Assembly: GCA_017506865.1 (NCBI GenBank)
Contig: JAFCMP010000525.1
Coordinates: 372,001-436,000, forward strand
Direction of reading: 5' to 3'
Length of the DNA: 64,000 bases
Source: Tribonema minus
Taxonomy: Eukaryota; Sar; Xanthophyceae; Tribonematales; Tribonemataceae
Shown here: positions 1 through 11,244 of the stretch, piece after piece
Layout of the letters: every line of letters starts with the position of its first letter
Position numbering within the stretch: the first letter of the stretch is position 1
Program-made: the position numbers and the translations under genes
Notes under the pieces: generated by a model
Databases searched by the model: none
Seen by the model: the letters and a program-made list of their open reading frames with translations, nothing else
What the model was told of the DNA's origin: nothing

Positions 1-150
1 GCAGCTCTGCGCTCAACACTGGGAAGGGATTGTGCTCAAAGCTGCATCCTGACCTGGGATTCCTGATCTAGACTACACTAGCACTGGTATGGAAGTAGGT
101 CGGTGTCCCCCTGACACTGACACAAGCAGCGTCATCACAAACCGGTGCAG

Positions 151-3100
151 GGGCATCAGAGAGTGGCGGCACTGCGCGCTGCCAGTGCACGCAACAGCAT
201 GCCCCCACTGCAGGCGGCCAAACCCGCGCCGGAACACTGTGCGTCCGCCTCACCCCGCGCTACCGTTGCATTGGCGCCGCAGACGGCTGGATAGGCATTG
301 GGCCGCGGCACCGCGGCAGCGGCGTGTCCTCGGCGAGCGGCGGCAGCGGCGGCGCGGTGTCGCAGCGCCCCGACGTCCGGCAGGAGCTGCTGGAGGAGAC
401 GCGCTACAACGTGCAGGCGCAGGTGCAGCAGCTGATCGAGGTGAGACCAAGGGGCGGAGCTCTGCCAGCTTCGTGTCATCAACCGTATGAGCGTTGTCCT
501 GCTTGGCATCAGGGGGCCGTGGGTGCGCAGCCTTGCTCAGCATGAACGGCGCCTTTATCGCAGTACGGTCGTGGGTTTCAGTTCTCGCCGAGTTCGAACT
601 GGACCTTTATTGCAGTGCGATGTGCGAGGCGCAGGCGCAGTAGGTGCTCGCAGCGAGCGGGGCGTGGGCCTGCCGCTGACGAGGGCCAGGAGCGCCATAG
701 CGCTCGCACGTCTAGGTAACCATCGCCAGCTAGGCGCCAAAGCGTCGGTGCGTGCTGAGCACTGCGAGTGCCCAGGCACTGCGATAAAGGGGATGTTATC
801 TTTGCTGGACAATCGGCAGGAGGTATGCTGTATTCGATGGGGCACGCTCAAGGGCCGGACAATTGCCATGACTGAGCCATTAGTATGTCTGCTTCAACGT
901 GTCCTAAATTATTTGAAAGATTGTCTTTTAATTTATTTACAAGGATATAATTTAATCTTTACATTACGATTTATTTTAGGTTGGTTTCCAAACATTACTG
1001 TTGCTTTTTTTCCCTTGATGACCGACGAGCAGGCACTAGAGAATTTTTCAATTACAAGGTGGAAACGAATCAACAGATCGTAGAGCTCTAGGGTGACAAA
1101 GGATGGTTAGCCGCGAGTGCCTTCCACCAACAACCGTGGTCGCCGCTGCTGCAGTCATTGGCCACGAGTCAATCAGTGCCATCATATCCACAGTAGTCAG
1201 AAGACTTCTGTGTGCAAGCTTTCTAGCGTTCGAGGGCATGAGTGTTCAGTATGGAAAAGTCTCACGTGTTCAGTTGGCCAGCTCCAGCTGGTAGCCCAAC
1301 ACAGGAGGTGCAGCAGCTATCAGCGCTCTTGAATGCACGGAGTGTAAAAGGTGGTAAGCGGGTTTTGAACCAAACGTGCGGCGACACGAAGGCTGTTATC
1401 TTTGCTTCAACAAAGCACTTTCGACAAAATTAAAACATCAACAATTAGCCAGAGCTCAAACATTATGAACCAGAAATGCCAAAACACTTTCACTCTTCCT
1501 GCTGTTGAACATTATTATGTTGTACGTGTGCAAGAACAGCCGTTTGATACGCATCAAGTGGTCTTATAAAACGGCCCCAACAATTCATTAATATAATTCT
1601 TGGTACTTAGAAGTATGAAAGTTTGGGGTCGTCATACTCCTTTCTTTGCAGCGTTGGCATTGTTTTCAACATCTCCAACAATAGCTAGTTGTGGTATAAT
1701 TATAGACAACAACCTTGCAAAACTTTCACCAAATAAAAACTCTTGTTGATATGGGTTATAAATTTTGTTGTAAAAACCTACATCTAGATATTCTTTTAAA
1801 ACTCATTTGAAACGGTTCATTAGATATTGTATTTGTGTGGGCGCTCCAAATGCCATTTGCTCCGTGCTCACAACGTGTGGACATCTTGTAGCATGGCACG
1901 CATTTCAAGCGCACCCCGGTCTTCTGGAGCGTGCAGAGGCTACCTTCTCACATCGCACTCTCAGCAGCCGCTCCCGCTGGGCTGTTCACGCCCTCCAGAG
2001 GCATCTGCGACCGACGCGATAGCGCACGTCACTGCGCCCAATATCATGCCGACGCAATCCTTTATACTGTTGCGCATTCACACTGCCCTCAATGTCATGG
2101 TCACACAATGCACGCGCGCAGGAGGAGAATGAGCTGCGCGACCTGCCGCCCGCGGTGACCGTGTTCACGACGGCGCTGCTGCTGACGCCAGAGCAGCTGG
2201 CCGAGAGCGCTCGCCAAAGGGGCGGCCGCGCGGCGCCGCAGCCGCAGCCCAGGTACTAATCAATTCACTTCAAGTATGAAGTTGCAGTAAGTAGCTGTGC
2301 CAATTTTTGTGGTGCAGCGCTTCTGCGATGCACTTGCTGCTCTTGGAGTGCGTGCACAATCTCAAGCATGCGGCACTGCAGATGTCGCTGCTGCTGCTGC
2401 TGCTGGTCGAGCTGCGCGCGCAAACGCACGCCAGAGGGACGACTGCATGCCCTTCCCTGCTGCAGACACGAATCTGCACTCAGACCGGCAACAACAGTGT
2501 CTGGGTTTCAGTTGGAAAATCAAACCCCCTTTGCATCTGCAGTGAGCTGAAAATTCTGCGACTGTGTTTGCTCATGCACGTACTAATCGAGTGGAAGCTG
2601 CGCAGCTGCATGTACTTCAACAGGCACAGCAACAGGCGTACTTCAACACAGAATTTGCATCTGCAGTGAGCTGCAATGTCAGCGACTGTGTTTGCTCATG
2701 CAAGTGCTAGTCGAGTGGAAGCTGCGCAGCTGCATGTACTTCAACAGGCACAGCAACAGTCGTACTTCAACAAAGAAGGGCAATGGTGCCGCACTGCCCA
2801 AAATCCAACCGCTGTGTACCCATCATCCTTATGCCTTGTTGCACCCGCAAGTTCATCTACAGAGGGATCTGGGAGTGGACCAACTACACCATGCCGTTCA
2901 TGAAGGCCAAGGCTGCACCTTTACTCAATACATTCCCAGTCAGGTTTATCACCGCGTCCCAACAATGATGCCTTCTATTTGTGTGTGAACGTACACGAGG
3001 CATACCGCCATTGTATATTTACTGCTGAGGGCAACAATAATGAGATTGTTCATTGTGCCAAATCGCAGGAACGGGAAGAGCAAGTTCCCGAACTACAAGC

Positions 3101-4186
3101 GCTTCAACAGGAGGCGCGACGGCGGCCGCAAGGGGCTGCCGGCGCCCATGTACAGGCTGCGCGACATGCAGATCCGTCTCCCAAACGACATGCGCATGGA
3201 CCAGGACTTGCTGGAGGAGCAGGCAGAGGTTAGTGCCAGGGTCGTGTTTGTGCTGCTTCACACGCGCACTTTAACAGGATCGAATAAGCTCAAAAGCTTC
3301 TGAAGTGTACCTCCGAGCTGTTGGTGTACCTTGCGTTGGAACACCCGCTTATGTGTGTAGCACTTGCCCGAAGTGATCATGATGAAGTGCATCCATGTGC
3401 TTCATAGCACACCATGTATTGTAAAACACGCTGAAGCGCGCCATAAGTGTGCAAGTACTGTGTTGATTGTTGTTTGCTAGCTGTAGACAAGCTGCTGCGT
3501 GTGCTTGCAGGCTGTTTGAGAAGTAAGTGTGGCCAATTTGTGGCTTGACTTGGATGGGTAGTTGCTCTCGTTGATACATGCATATGTAAGAGCACGTGGT
3601 GCGCAAATTGCACCCTCTATTACGACCGCGATTAGTCGCCCGGCAACCATATGTTTTGCTTGTTCTGCGCTTTCTCCTTTGACCACATGACTGTTGCTAC
3701 AGCGATGCAGGAGAAAGCAGTGGTAGCGAGCGAGCACGCGGCCTCTCTTGAAAGCGCAGACCAGGATCGCATCTGCCCATCAGCGCAATCAATTCTACAT
3801 CTGAGTTGCTTGACACCTGTTTTTCTCTATGCCTCATCAATCTCACGGATGCGACGCCCGGTAAAATGCGCGCGCGTGGTGGTCCTTAAGTCTTCAGCCT
3901 GAACGCATGCCTATTTTTCTTCAATTACAAGCACGCCATTTGTTATTCTTATGGACTTGTAGTTGCATAGGCCTCAAGGGAGGCCGGGTGTCCAATGCAA
4001 TCGCGAAGTTTGCTCCCTAGTCTCTGCACTGCGACCTGGCAGCTTGAACACCGACGCTGCAATTCGTTGCCCTTCTTATTAATTGTACATCCACAGCTGG
4101 AGCGCGAGGAGCGGCGCGCGGAGGAGATGTGGAACGAGCACGCCTCGCAGGCGCCGCGCGGCAGGCGCAGGGCCTCGCAGCGGTAG
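151..4186 (+). CDS. 3' exons of a possible NBS1/nibrin-like protein (5' end unresolved)
   Basis: Four exons join in a consistent frame: about 151-439, 2122-2252, 3069-3228 and 4097-4186 (stop TAG). The first may begin at a CAG acceptor near 150, so the true start lies upstream or outside the window. The last two exons read GKSKFPNYKRFNRRR, then an acidic/basic helical stretch (MDQDLLEEQAELEREERRAE) and a basic end (GRRRASQR). Known biology: the NBS1 C-terminus carries an N-[FY]-K-[KR]-F Mre11-binding motif followed by a charged helix and a basic tail, and that order is matched here. NBS1 is the adaptor of the Mre11-Rad50 DNA-break repair complex in the nucleus. The FHA and BRCT domains that would prove it are not in the window. 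The 1.7 kb first intron could hide another exon. The assignment is tentative; that this is a real spliced gene is more secure than its name. Confidence 0.4.
2530..2777 (+). repeat. Tandem repeat, 124-bp unit x 2, intronic
   Basis: Two direct copies start at TTTGCATCTGCAGTGAGCTG (2530 and 2654). They are nearly identical through the segment ending in CAGGCACAGCAACAG. The array lies in the intron between the second and third exons of the NBS1-like gene and has no open frame that matches the exons. Confidence 0.85.
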
Positions 4187-6404
4187 GGCCCCTTTGTCTG
4201 AGCGCTGCCGCCATACCCCGTGTGCGCAGCGGCCTTCGGCTGAGTGTGACTTGCCAATGGGGCTGCTGACCAGGGCCAGTGCGTGTCGCTGGTTGACCTG
4301 ACGCTGGACGAGGTACCTGCAATGGCTACAAGCATCTTTTGCAAATGCTGCAACGCTGAGGGAGGGAGAGGTGATGGCGACAGCGCTGCGTGCACTCGTG
4401 GTTGCGGTGCTGCATGCACGCCAGCATGGCCAGCGCTCAGGATTCGGGCTGGGCGATCGCTCGCGCGCGCCGCGCCGCAGCAGCGCTGCGCAATACACAC
4501 GTGGGAAAGCGGGGGTGTAGCTGGCGTGCGCACGCATCCCCTGCTCACGCATGCACCAGCAGCACTGCTCAGCTTGCTGCCACTGTGCCATGACAAGAAA
4601 AGAACTGTAGTGGCTCTGCCGCTGCCCGCAGTATCAAGAGTAGCATGCTCAGATGGCTGCGCCCAGGCAGGTGCAACTGCATCCTGCTGCTGGCGTGCCG
4701 ATGAGCTGCATTCCAGAAAAAGCTGGCGCGTGATTGTGCAGCAGGTTGTTGTGGTCCACCAGTGATGCAGCAAAGGTATTGACAGTCAGACAATCTATAG
4801 CAGCAGCTCCGCCTGCTACCCGGGTCGAGGCACGGATCGAACTCGTACTGTCAGCGTCAGCACAAGCCACAGACTGCTCACAATACAGTTTCACTGCATC
4901 AAAGTCACTGGCACGGCTTGAATGCACATGATACTGCTGCTGAACATTTTACTTTCAACTTGCATCCCGTCAACCATTGGTTTGCCGAATTGATTGTTGG
5001 CCATATCAGCCATGTCAAGTTTTTGCTTTCGGATTGGCACAACAGCCTGGGGATCATTATGCTTCCGTTGTGGCAAATGTTGGCGCACTGCAGCACTTAT
5101 TGCAGACGGACATGGCGACCTCCAATGTTTGTGAACAACGTGATGTGTGCGTCTCGTCCGCATGTGTCAGTTTTATCTGCTTTGAAGCATGGGTACGACA
5201 TTTGCCGTACTGAACGTTCTGCACGAGGGTGCTACGGCGCACCCCGCAATGTCGCTCCAATGTGATGATTTTCTGTTGCTATGGATCTCTGTTGTCGCTT
5301 GTGCGTAAGTGTGACACGTTTGATAGGGCCCTGAGCAGTGCATTTTGGAGCATATGTTGGCATCAGCTGGTTGGCCATCGATGCGATGAGGTCAGAGCTT
5401 GCAATGGCCTCGCAGTGCACCGATGCCACTGACGCAAAGGCCATTGTGGCACCAGACCCCCCTTCGGCTGCACCATAAATGTATGCCTTTGTATAAGGAT
5501 GGTCATATGCAGGGTTACGTGGGGGCGGGCCCGCATAGAAGAAGAACAAAAGTGTAGCAGCGTTTGAAACATTGATGCTGATCGTGAGCACACAGCCTTT
5601 AAAGCTTGAGAAGCTCAAGTTCTGGCACGCACGTCCCTTGCGCAAGCTGCAGTAGCAGGATGACTTGCAGCAGGTGCTTGTCTGGACAGACATGATGCAG
5701 AGGTGGTATGGCTACGAAGCTGCAGACATGTCTCCTTCTCTGACGTACTTATGCGAGATTTGCAGTACTGTAGATGTACTTATAAAGAAGTTTGCAAGTG
5801 CAGTGTGCAGAGCTGAGTCGCACTTCAGTAGCTCGGAGCTGACCTCATCTGGCACGAGCTGTGCTCATGGTGTTGTTGTCTTTTTTTTTTTTCAACGTCC
5901 AGCGCATGCAAGACAGGGGTTACGCTGTAATAATGGGTACCCCCCCCCCCCCCCCCCCCCCCCCCGTTCAGCCATCATGTTGTTCACCATTAGATGTATT
6001 TTCAACAAGGTGCTGCAGGGTGCATCTTCACGGAGGATCAAGAAGGCTTGGCAGGCAATAGTGGTGCCATTGTTCGTACTGCAGTCTTCTAGGACAGCTG
6101 TGGCAGCCGTTCTTTGGCTGCGGTGCCCATCAGAGGTCATCAAACGCTGGCCCTCACCTGGGGCCCCTGCATGAACCACAGCGTTGTGGTGGAGATGAGG
6201 AAAGCGGCGTGCTCCTCGCACTCATACAATCCGCTGATAAATACCCTGTACCTCTTTTTTCCGCGTAGGGCCCCTCAGATATACTGACCTCGACTGACCT
6301 CAAGTGCGTCCACATAGTTCGTCTCTCTGCTGCCAAACATGGGTGCTCTACACCTCTTTCTCCCGCGTACAGCCACTTGCATAGTAACCGAAGCTTTATC
6401 CGCG
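4187..6404. other. Intergenic stretch without a supported gene
   Basis: No exon with convincing composition and splice sites was found on either strand. It holds a T12 run near 5880 and a C26 run at 5940-5965, which is a likely assembly or polymerase slippage point. From about 6190 a weakly conserved partial copy of the inverted-repeat arm begins (shared CACTCATA-AATC, ACCCTG and CCGCGTAGGG blocks). Confidence 0.5.
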
Positions 6405-6975
6405 CAGGGTTCATCTCGCAGCATCACCTGCATGCGCGGTGACCAACGTGCAAGAAAGCAGCATGCTGCTGGCACTCATATAATCTCTCCGTTGACGAAC
6501 ACCCTGCACCGTTTCTGCACAGGGATCTAACTTCGCTGCTCTGAATTCTTCATTCTGCACAGATCGCCGCTAAAGCGGATGTTCCGCTGTTTTACATGAG
6601 CGTCAAAGGTGCGCCCCACAACATGCACGCAGTCAGGACGACCTGCCTGCCCGAGACCGCCGACGCCACGGACGCCAAGTGCGACAAAATGCAACGCATG
6701 AAAATGATTGCCAAGGGCGAGCCGCACGCCGCCTGGCGGGGCGGCACACTCTGCGTCGCCTGCACACACGGCGCTTACGACAGCAGACTCAAGACATTCA
6801 TCGCCGCCATGACCGACACTGAGAAGGAGCCGCGCAAAAAGCGCAAGCTGTAAGTCCTGCCGCATCGAGCAGCAGCGATGCAGCACTCAACCCCCCCCCC
6901 CCCCCCCCACCCCACCACGCGGGCAGGTATATACTGTATTACCCGCCCCCCCTGTCCCCACCCCGCCCCTCAGCG
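6405..6975 (+). repeat. Left arm of a large diverged inverted repeat
   Basis: The arm reads, in order: ATCACCTGCATGCGCGGTGA, a CTCCGTTGACGAA block, a spacer ending in GCACAG, a coding exon, a C18 run, and GCAGGTATATACTGTA followed by CGCCCCTCAG. The same order occurs on the minus strand at about 7950-7353. The spacer between the arms is about 377 bp. The arms differ by substitutions, short indels and homopolymer length, so this is an old duplication and not an exact assembly palindrome. Confidence 0.8.
6563..6853 (+). CDS. Cysteine-rich exon, copy 1 (intact frame)
   Basis: The exon starts after a CTGCACAG acceptor and reads 96 residues. It has YMSVKGAPHNM near residue 11, cysteines in TTCLPE, AKCDK and LCVACTHGAY, then SRLKTFIAAMTDTEKE and a basic RKKRKL end before TAA. 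The spacing of the cysteines and the following hydrophobic strand recall the zinc-bearing OB fold of RPA1 (DBD-C), but that match is weak and offered only as an idea. The terminal CTGTAAGT could equally be a splice donor (GTAAGT), in which case the apparent stop is intronic. The copy in the opposite arm keeps the same residues with mostly conservative changes, which suggests past selection on the protein. Confidence 0.45.
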   Translation: MAAKADVPLFYMSVKGAPHNMHAVRTTCLPETADATDAKCDKMQRMKMIAKGEPHAAWRGGTLCVACTHGAYDSRLKTFIAAMTDTEKEPRKKRKL

Positions 6976-7352
6976 GCTTATGGTTTGTAGCCTTGACTGC
7001 ATGTGGACGATGCGCAAAGGTAGGCGTGCGAGCTGAGCTGTGCTCAGGGTACGAAGTGCATAGCGCTGCGATCCAGACGCAGGCCCGGGGGGCACGACGA
7101 GCCGGGCTTGCGTGTACGGCGGCACTTGCTGAGCAGTCCAACCTATACGTACGCATGGAGCTGGCACACAGGGTGGGCAGTGGTACATACTGGCAGTCGG
7201 CGGGCGACCTGTGCGCAAGTGCGCGCTTGACTGCGGGCATAAATGCAAGGCCTAGCTGCCGGTACTCATGTTGCTACACCTCAGTTTGTGCATTGCAGGT
7301 GCCGGAGAATCGGTGCCGATGTTGGTGCATGATACAGTGTATATGGTGCCCC

Positions 7353-7950
7353 GTGAGGGGCGGGGTCGGGATTGGGGGGGGGGGGAAGTGTACAGTATAT
7401 ACCTGCTCGCGTGGGGGGGTGGGGTTGGGGAGGGGGGGGGGGGGGTCGAGTATTCATGCTGCGTCGGTGCGGCAGGACTTACAGCTTGCGCTTCTTGCGC
7501 AGCTCCTTCTCAGTGTCAGTGATGGCAGCGATGAATATCTTCAGTCTGCTCTTGTACGCGCCGTGTGTGCAGGCGGCGCAGAGTGCCACAGTGTGCCGCC
7601 GCGCAAGGCGGCGCGCGGCTCGCCCTTGGCGATCATTTTCTCGCATTGCACGTTGCCGCACTTTGTGTCCGTGATGTCGGCGGCGTCGGGCAGGCAGGTT
7701 GTCCTGCCCGCACGCATGTTGTGGGGCGCACCTTTGACGCTCATGTAGAGCAGCAGAACCTCCGCTTGAGCGGTGATCTGTGCGGAATGACGAATTCAGA
7801 GCAGCGAAGTTAGAGCCCTATGCGGAAAGGGTGCAGGGTATTCGTCAACGGAGAAATCATATACTCACCGGTCCCTGCAGATGATGCTTCGAAAAACTGC
7901 AACTTGTTGAACGTGTAGGTCACCGCGCCTGCAGGTGATGCCTCGAGAAC
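7353..7950 (-). repeat. Right arm of a large diverged inverted repeat
   Basis: Reverse complement of the arm at 6405-6975. It contains G12 and G14 runs (7374-7385 and 7432-7445) where the other arm has its C runs. It also preserves a stretch, absent or deleted in the left arm, with a GTGAGT donor after CAGGGACCG. Confidence 0.8.
7479..7777 (-). pseudogene. Cysteine-rich exon, copy 2 (8-nt insertion, frameshifted)
   Basis: Begins after a CGCACAG acceptor like its partner and reads YMSVKGAPHNM, TTCLPDAADITDTKCG and CEKMIAKGEPRAA. An 8-nt insertion (GTGGCACT) relative to copy 1 then shifts the frame; after it the original frame resumes with CAACTHGAYKSRLKIFIAAI and RKKRKL. Either this copy is a pseudogene or the insertion is an assembly error. 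The residues on both sides of the insertion remain conserved, so the lesion is recent relative to the duplication. Confidence 0.5.
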
Positions 7951-8330
7951 ACTCGATGGGGTCGTCAACGGAGCAGTACAGACAGTGCAGACTTTGTGTC
8001 GGAGTGAGGCGAGCGAGGGAAGCGGGTGGGCAGCTCCGAGTCACCGTCTGCTTGCAGATGTCGCATTTTGCGTCCCTGGGCGATGGGGAGGGGCTTGGCC
8101 TTCATGACATTGTGCCGTACCCGCCTTGCTCTTCTTGAGCGTGCCCTCGCAGGCGGGGCACAGGATGTTCTTGTCGTCAGCGGCTTCGTCTGCAAACAGT
8201 GGTTGCAGCTCATTTTGTTCAGGCTGTGTGCACACGTGTGTTGATTCGCCTCCAAGTGTATAGCCTGCAGGAAGTTCAAGTTTGAGGAAAGTGTCGTTTG
8301 TAGGTAACGTTTTGGACTTGGACGGCGGTG
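7848..8330 (-). CDS. Candidate minus-strand exons with zinc-binding-like cysteines
   Basis: Upstream (on the minus strand) of cysteine-rich copy 2 lie possible exons: one reading ELQPLFADEAADDKN then ILCPACEGTLKKSKA and ending at a GTACGG donor (exon end 8121); one after CAAGCAG near 8048; and one after CACCTGCAG reading TYTFNKLQFFEASSAGT with a strong GTGAGT donor near 7848. The frame across the middle exon is ambiguous, since two readings are possible, so no continuous protein is asserted. CPAC may be half of a zinc knuckle. I do not recognise the gene. Confidence 0.3.
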
Positions 8331-8889
8331 CAGCGCGCACGCCGTTTGTGGCGCAGTTGGCAACGGCGGGCTGTGTGCTCTGGGCCAGTCGAAGGGGCGC
8401 CTCATCGACTGTTTGGCGGGTGTGTGTTCGGCCGGGTGCCGGCCGGTGGGTTGGCCGGCCCGGCGAGCCGCGCGTTTCGTAGCTGTGGCACAACAGGTGG
8501 CCGATTTTGGGGGGACGATTTTGGTGGGACGACGATCGTAGATGAGAATTGGAGCTGCAGCTTGTTTTGGCTCTATCTCTCGGTGGCGGTGTCAATCTGA
8601 ACTTGATCTGCTGATGGGAGCTGAAGCCTCACAGCGACCACGAAAAGCGTGAACAGCAGGCACACTCACAGTCTGCGTGTTCTTTGTAGTGCAAAGGAGG
8701 ACAGGTTCTTGTCATGACGCATCTACTTCATATACCGTCACAGTGATGCGTACCTTCCTGGTAGGCCCTGAGCTGAAGCCTGTGCCAGTGGGCACAGTCT
8801 GCCTTTTGATATAGGCACAAGCTTCGAAGAGGCGAGTTTAGCAGGCAGCATTGTGCAGCAGGCATGAAGGGAGGCAGCAGAGAACGGCG

Positions 8890-9080
8890 CGCGCGGGCTT
8901 GCGGCCTGAGTTGCTGTGTGTCTTCTATTTCTCGGTGTACGGGAGGGGGCTCCGGCGGCGGCGCCTTGCCGCTGCGGAAGACACACTCCGTCCACTGGCA
9001 CTGCGCCAGCCACGCCAGCCTCCGTTCTTCGGCAAGCTCGCCGAGCGTGGCGGTTGTGCAGGCACCCTCCTCTGAAGTGC
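8890..9080 (-). CDS. Candidate exon of unknown function
   Basis: An open minus-strand frame reads TLGELAEERRLAWLAQCQW, then a proline-rich APPPEPPPVH segment and a basic end. Composition is exon-like and GC-rich against its surroundings. No family is recognised and the splice borders were not fixed. Confidence 0.25.
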
Positions 9081-9770
9081 CCACATAGCAAATATGTAAG
9101 CAGGGAGTGGGGCGTAGCAACGGGCTTTGACCGATTCTTTTTTGATTGGTTTGTAGCTGGTGCAGCATGCTGGGAACTCCCTAGGGAGGATGACCTCTAA
9201 CAGTGGACAGCTTGGATTGAATCATCATGGCCATGCATGCCCCTAGTCAGCCGAGCGGACGGTGCCGCTTTCGGACCTGCATCGGCGACGTGATGGACTT
9301 CAGGCCCACCGGCAGGATGTTGGTGCAGATCTGTCAGTCGATGAGTTGGACCGCAAATTTCTTGCTCACCGCAGATTGATGCCATGGCCTCAGCTATGGA
9401 CATACATATGTGGCAGTATATGCCGCCGGCGCCCATGATATGCCATGCTTGTCGTATACAGCACAAGGGTTGAGCAGTCTGCGCACTCGTTGTTCTGCAA
9501 GGCCAAAATTTTGCCGCCGACCATGTGCAAACATGGGTGATCCCACCGGCATGAGTGCAGCGATTCCAACCACCCCAAGGTGAGTGCCATGGCCCGGTTC
9601 TACCTCAGATTGTGACGTGCCATATGCGCGCACTGCTCACTGGCAGCAGCCTTGTGGTGTATGCCTCGCGCGTGGCACCCCAGCCCCTAGGGGTACAGCG
9701 ATGTGGGCAGAGCTGAAGCCCCATCAACTTGAAGTGTCACTGAGCAGGAATCTGCGGGCCTGATACTGAC

Positions 9771-10033
9771 TTTCTGCGTCAAGATCCTGGTGTTGGTGGG
9801 CTTGAGGCCCGTCACGGTGCTGATGCAGTCGGTTTGGCCGCAATCAAGTAGTAGCGCGCCAATTTTCTTCATTTTGCTGTATCGCTGGTAGCTGAAAATT
9901 GCCCGACGCGGAACGTGTATGTCGGCGCTGCGCCTCGCTGCTGGTGGTGCCAATGTGCCGACACTGTGCGCCAGATCTGTTCTCTCCTTCGAGCACTTGA
10001 AGACGATGGACATACCGCCACGCTTGAAGTTCA
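9771..10033 (-). CDS. Candidate exon resembling the start of RPA1 DNA-binding domain B
   Basis: The frame reads LNFKRGGMSIVFKC, ADIHVPRRAIFSYQRYSK, then DCISTVTGLKPTNTRILTQK and ends at a GTCAGT donor. In RPA70 the linker between the two central OB folds has the pattern IP-x-FxF followed by D-[IV]-I-G-V-V-x-S-V-x-P-T, and the order here is similar. RPA1 is the large subunit of the nuclear single-strand DNA-binding heterotrimer. No neighbouring exon with the strong DBD-A signature was found, so this may be a fragment or a chance likeness. Confidence 0.25.
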
Positions 10034-10498
10034 GGAGGAATGTTCAAGTTGCAGTTGCAGTTCGTTGCAGTTTGACGCAGAACATGTGTGCTCGGATGTA
10101 AATGCCGGTGTCGAAGGGAGGTCACTGATGGAGGCGATGGACACCGTGTAGGAGCTGGGTGGTGCGGGTGGTGCGGCTAATTGGAAAAGCAAGCATGGGC
10201 GCTGGTCGCAGGTGCACTAGCACACCAATGAGATCATGCTCGCCAGTGAGATCATGCTGAGTAGTGTCTGCTTGTGCTGCCCTGAACGTCATTTGTGGCT
10301 CTGCAACATGTCCTGGTGAGACTGGCTGTCTCACGCAGCCATTGGCTGCTTAGCACACCTGTATAGCGTCTGCAGATTCTTCGTTTTCACAACACCTGTC
10401 ATGTGATGTTGCAATACCTATTGCAAAACATCATGCCACGTTTTCCTGTTGCTTTGCAGCAGCTTATTGCTGTTTCTCCACTCAGCAACATATTGTGT

Positions 10499-10591
10499 AT
10501 GCCTGCCCTGAATGCCGACAGTGTGCCAGACAGCGGCTATGCTAACGGCGAGGTGGCGCAGGAGGAGGTCACATGCCAATTTTGCAGTCAG
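10499..10591 (+). CDS. Possible first coding exon of the CaMK-like kinase gene
   Basis: The frame starts with ATG, reads MPALNADSVPDSGYANGEVA then QEEVTCQFCSQ, and ends in phase 0 at a GTATAA donor. It could therefore splice in frame to the exon that begins at 11245. No other ATG-containing 5' exon for that gene was seen. The donor is weak and the join is a guess. Confidence 0.2.
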
Positions 10592-11244
10592 GTATAAAAA
10601 GTTGGCAAGCCAGTTTTGCGAACAGGTATTTGTGTAAATTTTGGTGCCTGATCTCAACGCACGCACGCAAGTGCGACAGTTGTCGGAATGGTGGCTGAGT
10701 CAAGTGCGACGAATGCGCATGACATCAGAAGCAGCGCTCAGGGCTACTATGATGATTCAAGTGCAAACTTCAATTGTGAACTTGCTTGCAGAGCCATGGC
10801 ATATCACGCAAATTTATATGGAGGCGTGGAAGCACGCAGAGCATTCATTGGGTATGAACCGCATCACAGTGCATGCCTGCTCCTTGCTCATAATATGGTC
10901 AAACAATGTTCTACAGTAACTCAAATGTGCCATGTGTAAGTTGGTCCAGAACTTGAAGCGCCATGCACGCCTGCAGTGAACGACAAACTCTAAGCTCTTG
11001 GCTGTTGCGGGACAGACTCTTAGTCATGGTTGAATACATTATATCAGCACTTGGCTCATGGCACAGCATTGCAGAACACGTCGCATGCGCGCTTCATATG
11101 AGCGGACGTGTGAGCGTCCTGCAGCGCCGTCGCCAACCGCTTGCGTCGCCTGCAGCTAGCCCTCCAGTGGCAGCGTTCAGTACTTCTACTTGAGCCCGCA
11201 CTTCAACTCCTGTGTTTTGTTTCCCATGCGCCCCCGCACACCAG

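Noticed and set aside
4825..4870. tRNA-like B box (GAGTTCGATCC on the minus strand)
   Set aside because: The 5-bp T stem does not pair around a 7-nt loop, and no acceptor stem or D arm could be drawn.
6527..6886. Minus-strand ORF over cysteine-rich copy 1
   Set aside because: Residue conservation between the two repeat arms follows the plus frame in the left arm and the minus frame in the right arm, so this is the antisense shadow.
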